Below, one piece after another: positions 7,907-11,462 of a stretch of DNA of 11,462 nt; within the stretch, counting starts at the first letter, position 1; each line of letters starts with the position of its first letter. A program made the translations under genes and the position numbers. Under the pieces are notes generated by a model. That model had not been told where the DNA came from and made no database searches. It saw only the letters and a list, made by a program, of their open reading frames with translations. Origin of the DNA: JBGOUJ01 sp041477005. GTDB lineage: Bacteria; Acidobacteriota; Terriglobia; Bryobacterales; JACQDG01. The stretch is from NCBI GenBank assembly GCA_041477005.1, contig JBGOUJ010000199.1:1-11462 (forward strand), read 5' to 3'.

Positions 7907-7916
7907 CCTGTGCAGG
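7907..7916. promoter_or_regulatory. Palindrome CCTGTGCAGG at predicted transcript start of receptor 2
   Basis: This is the same 10-mer as at 4424-4433, sitting just downstream of the -10 box around +2 to +11. Its conservation between two bases-diverged flanks makes it a candidate operator or transcript-start element. Confidence 0.35.
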
Positions 7917-7924
7917 CTTACTGG

Positions 7925-7953
7925 ATGCTACACCTGCCTTGGCGGAGTGTCAA
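7925..7953 (-). promoter_or_regulatory. Sigma70-type promoter for receptor 2
   Basis: On the minus strand TTGACA (7948-7953), a 17-bp spacer and TAGCAT (7925-7930) form a near-ideal housekeeping promoter. The predicted start near 7918 leaves a leader of about 43 nt before the ATG at 7874, with the Shine-Dalgarno site in the expected place. Confidence 0.78.
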
Positions 7954-8008
7954 GCTGGCTGACGGGGCTGGGTGCGCCACATAAATAGTGAGAGCAGGAG
8001 TGGGCCCG

Positions 8009-8094
8009 TTCCGAGCCGCGACCGTGAGGGAGCGGTCTTTCGAGAGGCCCAGCCGCCGCTTGGAGAACCGCTCCCTTGCGGTCGCCGCTCGGAA
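8009..8094. repeat. Long REP-like palindrome
   Basis: Arms 8009-8036 and 8067-8094 form a 28-bp inverted repeat. By hand I count 25 Watson-Crick pairs, two G-T pairs and one C-C mismatch (8017/8086). The loop is 30 bases. The left arm begins TTCCGAGCCGCGACCGTGAG. From memory, this GAGCCGCGACCGTGAGGGAG-type palindrome recurs in Solibacter-like and some planctomycete genomes, often appearing as spurious peptides with DREGAV. It lies 21 bases past the heme/HEAT gene stop and before the receptor 2 promoter, so it could also stop or stabilise that transcript. No transposase is in the window. Confidence 0.8.
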
Positions 8095-8114
8095 TCTGAG
8101 CGTGGGACGCGGTA

Positions 8115-11100
8115 TCAGTCAGTGCGAGACTGGGCCACCGCCAGGGCGGTTTCGCGCGATTTTTGAGATTGGAGGAAGGCCAGTAAATCGGTCAGCTCGC
8201 CCGAGGTGAGTGCCTGGTCGAAGCCCTCGGGCATCAGTGATACCTCGGAGCGTCGCATGGAGACGATCTTGCTGCGCGGGATCCGCTCTTCTCCGTTGGG
8301 CCCGGTGAGCAGCACGACGGCCTCGGGCGAGCGGCGGACAATCAGCCCGGTGAGGCTGTCGGTCGCGGTTTCCACGTGGTAAACCTCGTAGCCCGGCACG
8401 AAGCTCGCGCCGGGGAAAACGATCGCTTCGAGCAGGTCGTGGCCGGACCGGATGGCGCCGACGCCGGTCAAATCCGGCCCCACGTGGCCACCCTGGTTGC
8501 CGATGGTGTGGCAGCGCGAGCAGCCAACTTTCTGGCCGAAAAAGATCCCTCGCCCGCGGCCGATGTCTCCGCCGGCGGTGAGCAACGGCTCGAGTTCTCG
8601 CAAGTGTCCGATGCGCGAGCGCTGCTCCTGCTCCACCCGCGCGGAGAACGGCTTGGCAGCGGCTTGCACCTTCCCCGGGAAGGTTTTCAGCAGCGCTTCG
8701 ATCTGTTTGCCGCCGACGTCGGTGACCGCGGAGGCCGATTTGAGCAGCGCCGCTACCAGCGCCAGGCCGACCTGCTCGCTGTCGGGGTCGCGGCCGGCAT
8801 TGCGAAACGCCCCCATCAGCGAAGGCAGCACCAGCGGATCGGCCTGGGGCAGATAGTCGTGGGCGAGCGTCAGCAACTGCTCGTGGGTGAGCTCCGCGCG
8901 CCCCAGTATTTCGGCGGCGGCCAGCCGCAACGCGGCGTCGGATTTTGGCCCCAGCCGCCCGAGCAGAAACTGGAAATCCGCCGGGCCGGGCTTCGGATGG
9001 CGCGCCACCAGCGTGTTGAGCGCGGCCATGCGCAGATCATCCGGCTCCGCGCCGCTCGCGGCGAGCCGCTCCAGCAGGTCATCGAACGTGGTGATGCCGA
9101 GCGACCGAATGAGCGCCACCGCCCGCAGCCGCACGGGCAGGTCCGGCGCGCTGAGCTGCTTGCCGATTTGCTCGGCCCACACGGCGGGGAACTCTTTCGT
9201 CCGGCAGGCAGCGATGGTGTCGAGCAGAAAGAGCTGCCGCTCGGATTCGTGGGCCGAGCCGAGCCCTTGGGCCACCAGCTTTTGCACCTCGGCGTTCTGG
9301 CAAAAGGCGAGCAATACCTCGCGCACGGAGGCCGCTTCATCGGCCGGCAGTTCCGGCGCTCGCAGGCGCGTCCGCACAAAACTGAGGACCTCGCCCGACC
9401 AATCCGGATGGTGGGAAACCACCCACAGCCCCGCCGCTCGCAGGTCCTTGTCGGAATCGCCCAGGAACGGCGCGATTTCCCGCCGCTGCAGCGGGCCGCC
9501 GTCCATTTGGTCCAAAGCGATTAGCGCCGCCTTGCGCACGCGCGGCTGGGAACTTCGCAGGGCCGCCATCACCGGCGCCTGATCCCGCAAGCTGATGAGC
9601 GAATAGATCACCGCGTGCTCGACGAAGCGATCGTCCGCCTTGGCCGCCGCGGCGAGCAGCGCCTTGGCGGCGCGGGGCTCGCCGATCTGGCCGAGCGCGG
9701 TTGCCGCTTGCCGTCTCGCTGCCGGCTCGTCCCGCTCGGCCATTTGCATCAACCGGTCCACCGCCTCGCGATCTTTATTCATGCCGACCACGCGCGCCGC
9801 CGCCACGCGGACTGTGAAATCCGGGTCGCTCAACGCAGCGCGCACCGCCCGCTGGGCCTCAGGCGTGCCGATCCGTTGCAGCGCAAACACGGCCGAGCAG
9901 CGGAATTCGGCCGATGCTGCACTCTCGCGAAACGCCGCCAGCGGCGCGACCGCCGCTTCTTGCGCTTCCACCAGCAGTTCGACCGCCCGATCGCGTACCG
10001 CCGGCCGCGCATCGCCGAGCCGCTTCGCGAGCTCAGCCGGCGGCATCGCCTCCAGCTTCAGATTCTTCCCGCGCGCGTCGGCCACTGGCGCCGCCCCCTG
10101 CCGCCGCACGCGATAGACCGCGCCCTTGAACTGCGGCTTGGCGATGCGCGAGATCGGGCAGCCATGAATGAACCACGCCCCGGTGTCGATCACCAGCAGG
10201 CTGCCGTCGGCGTCCTCCATCACGTCGGTGGGGTGGAAATCCGGATCGGTCGAGGTGAGGAAGTCCTCGTCCTCGGTGCGGAAGGTCGCCCCCTCGCGAA
10301 AAAGCTTGTGCCGCTGCACGCGGTGCGGGTTGAACTGGGCGCTGAAGAGGTTGCCCTGATACTCGGGGCCGAAGCTCGCCCCGCGATAGCGGACCAGCCC
10401 GGCCGGGGCAATGCGCGCGAACTTCGTCATCACCGGCATCAGGTCGCCGGTGCGTTTGAATTCGCTGACCGCCGAATACCACTTCGGATATACGCCGCCT
10501 TCCACGAAGTGGAGCAGGGCGTCGCGCTGGCCGTCCCTGGGATCGGTGAAATACGTCATGGTGCCGATCGTCTCGCCGGCGGGGGTGAAGACCACCTCGA
10601 CCGGGTTGTCGAAGCCGCCGCCGGCCACCCATTCCAGGCCGGTGCCGTCGGGCCGCACGCGCCATATGCGCGAGGCGAGACCATCAAAGGCTCTCCCGTC
10701 TTTTGTCTTGATGTGGAAGCCGTGGCGCCCGTCGGTCAGATAGAGAAAGCCGTCGGGGCCAAAGATGGGGCCGTGGAGGCTCGCGGCGTTGTAGGAAAGC
10801 GTCCACCCCGAGACCACGACCTCACGAACATCGGCTACGCCGCGTCCGCTGGTATCCTGCAGGCGGTACAAGGCGGGCGGCGCCGCCACGTAGAGACTGC
10901 CGCGATACCACGCGGCGCCAGCCGGCAGCGTCAGCTTGTCGGCGAAGATTGTGCTGCGGTCGTAGACGCCGTCGCCGTTGGTATCTTCGAGCATCCGCAC
11001 GCGGAAATCGGGGTGCTCGGTCATCTGCTTGTTGCTGACCGTGCCGCCGGACGATTCGCACAGGAACAGACGGCCGCGATCGTCGAGCGTGCCCATCATC

Positions 11101-11294
11101 GGGTAGGCGACCAGGCCCAGCCCCGCCACGCGCTCGACGGTGAAGCCCGGCGGCACGTGAATCGCCGCCAGCCCCACAGGCTCCCGCCCGCCCGCGCCCT
11201 TGAGTAGGACTAGAACAGCGATCGTAACGAGCACGACGAGGCCCGCTGCCAGCGCCATTTTCGAAGCTGAGGGACTCTTTCCGGTTTGAGGCAT
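8115..11294 (-). CDS. Membrane-anchored dehydrogenase-like beta-propeller / HEAT-repeat / c-type heme protein
   Basis: About 1059 aa. Residues 13-32 (MALAAGLVVLVTIAVLVLLK) form an N-terminal membrane anchor, placing the rest in the periplasm. Residues ~48-380 match the 'putative membrane-bound dehydrogenase' propeller (TIGR02604-like): VPPGFTVERVAG, DDRGRLFLCES, the Ca-site-like DTNGDGVYD (104-112), IFGPDGFLYLTDG and VIDTGAWFIHG. Residues ~415-900 are Ala/Leu/Arg-rich helical HEAT repeats. Residues ~905-1040 match the TIGR02603-like heme domain: CSRCH (C925, C928, H929), GPDLTGVG and the terminal MPEGFDQALTSGELTDLLAF, whose Met may be the distal ligand. Family members abound in Planctomycetes and Verrucomicrobia, usually as secreted redox proteins; substrate and cofactor are not known here. 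The ATG at 11294 is preferred to a TTG at 11357, which sits against a -10-like TATACT; the ribosome-binding site is weak either way. Confidence 0.88.
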   Translation of the reverse strand: MPQTGKSPSASKMALAAGLVVLVTIAVLVLLKGAGGREPVGLAAIHVPPGFTVERVAGLGLVAYPMMGTLDDRGRLFLCESSGGTVSNKQMTEHPDFRVRMLEDTNGDGVYDRSTIFADKLTLPAGAAWYRGSLYVAAPPALYRLQDTSGRGVADVREVVVSGWTLSYNAASLHGPIFGPDGFLYLTDGRHGFHIKTKDGRAFDGLASRIWRVRPDGTGLEWVAGGGFDNPVEVVFTPAGETIGTMTYFTDPRDGQRDALLHFVEGGVYPKWYSAVSEFKRTGDLMPVMTKFARIAPAGLVRYRGASFGPEYQGNLFSAQFNPHRVQRHKLFREGATFRTEDEDFLTSTDPDFHPTDVMEDADGSLLVIDTGAWFIHGCPISRIAKPQFKGAVYRVRRQGAAPVADARGKNLKLEAMPPAELAKRLGDARPAVRDRAVELLVEAQEAAVAPLAAFRESAASAEFRCSAVFALQRIGTPEAQRAVRAALSDPDFTVRVAAARVVGMNKDREAVDRLMQMAERDEPAARRQAATALGQIGEPRAAKALLAAAAKADDRFVEHAVIYSLISLRDQAPVMAALRSSQPRVRKAALIALDQMDGGPLQRREIAPFLGDSDKDLRAAGLWVVSHHPDWSGEVLSFVRTRLRAPELPADEAASVREVLLAFCQNAEVQKLVAQGLGSAHESERQLFLLDTIAACRTKEFPAVWAEQIGKQLSAPDLPVRLRAVALIRSLGITTFDDLLERLAASGAEPDDLRMAALNTLVARHPKPGPADFQFLLGRLGPKSDAALRLAAAEILGRAELTHEQLLTLAHDYLPQADPLVLPSLMGAFRNAGRDPDSEQVGLALVAALLKSASAVTDVGGKQIEALLKTFPGKVQAAAKPFSARVEQEQRSRIGHLRELEPLLTAGGDIGRGRGIFFGQKVGCSRCHTIGNQGGHVGPDLTGVGAIRSGHDLLEAIVFPGASFVPGYEVYHVETATDSLTGLIVRRSPEAVVLLTGPNGEERIPRSKIVSMRRSEVSLMPEGFDQALTSGELTDLLAFLQSQKSRETALAVAQSRTD

Positions 11295-11462
11295 AATCAG
11301 GGCATTCTTAAGAAACGGATTAACCCGGGTTTCCAGTTTGGTTGCCGGGTAGAACAAAGTATACCGTGATGCACCTTCTAGTAGGGCCGCGAATCCCCGA
11401 TCTTCACGGTCAGAACACCGTGGCGGCGAGGCAGGCGTTGATCCGACCAGGCACGCCGGCGC
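11295..11462. other. Upstream region of the heme/HEAT gene with repeated ACCGTGA motifs
   Basis: No gene can be assigned. The minus strand stays open to the window edge in the heme/HEAT frame, and a plus-strand ATG at 11369 opens a frame running off the edge without a ribosome-binding site. ACCGTGA (11363-11369), TCACGGT (11404-11410) and ACCGTG (11417-11422) form overlapping inverted repeats; the last two make a 6-bp hairpin with a 6-base loop. Confidence 0.35.
11358..11363 (-). promoter_or_regulatory. Possible -10 box for the heme/HEAT gene
   Basis: The minus strand reads TATACT, five of six bases of the -10 consensus. The hexamer 17 bp upstream (CCCTAC) is a poor -35 box, so an activator may be needed if it is real. 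Transcription from here would start near 11351 and give a leader of about 57 nt to the ATG at 11294. Confidence 0.35.

Noticed and set aside
7972..8209. Small plus-strand frames across the palindrome (peptides with DREGAV)
   Set aside because: These are translations of the REP-like repeat, a common source of false small proteins.
9615..11207. A 530-codon plus-strand frame opposite the heme/HEAT gene
   Set aside because: Low-complexity Arg/Ala/Gly-rich translation, antisense to a gene with a clear heme motif and family blocks.
11295..11357. Start of the heme/HEAT protein at the TTG at 11357
   Set aside because: The TTG abuts a -10-like TATACT, so it would lie upstream of the predicted transcript start. 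Not excluded, since the frame is open to the window edge.

Overview
The window looks like chromosomal DNA of an acidobacterium, most likely Bryobacterales/Solibacter-like. Three things point there: high GC content, two large paralogous TonB-dependent receptors of the Oar-like type with a carboxypeptidase-regulatory N-domain (a family greatly expanded in Acidobacteriota), and a long REP-like palindrome of a kind I recall from Solibacter-type genomes. The taxonomic call is inference; no rRNA or other marker gene is present.

Layout. Bases 1-771 (+) hold the C-terminal two thirds of argJ, the arginine-biosynthesis ornithine acetyltransferase. It converges on the other genes, and two back-to-back hairpins (781-802, 804-821) fill the gap. 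All other genes are on the minus strand. In transcription order they are: a membrane-anchored HEAT-repeat/c-heme 'dehydrogenase-like' protein (11294-8115), the REP-like palindrome (8094-8009), receptor 2 (7874-4638) with a clear sigma70-type promoter, a GC-rich hairpin after its stop, and receptor 1 (4104-877). Receptor 1 has its own promoter and an unusually long leader of about 330 nt.

The most notable structure is in that leader. The promoter, transcript start, ribosome-binding region and signal-peptide start of receptor 2 (7953-7797) are repeated upstream of receptor 1 (4470-4318). There the start codon has decayed (ATG to AGC) and the reading frame is broken. Receptor 1 actually starts about 290 bp further on, with a separate Shine-Dalgarno sequence and signal peptide. 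It therefore seems to be expressed from a promoter copy that still carries the fossil 5' end of another family member. Both promoters share a perfect TTGACA, a 17-bp spacer, TAGCAT and a conserved palindrome at the predicted transcript start, which suggests co-regulation.

Functionally, the receptors should take up an unidentified large substrate across the outer membrane. The heme/HEAT protein should act in the periplasm, tethered to the inner membrane. A shared pathway is possible but not shown. I saw no CRISPR array, tRNA, rRNA, transposase or defence module.
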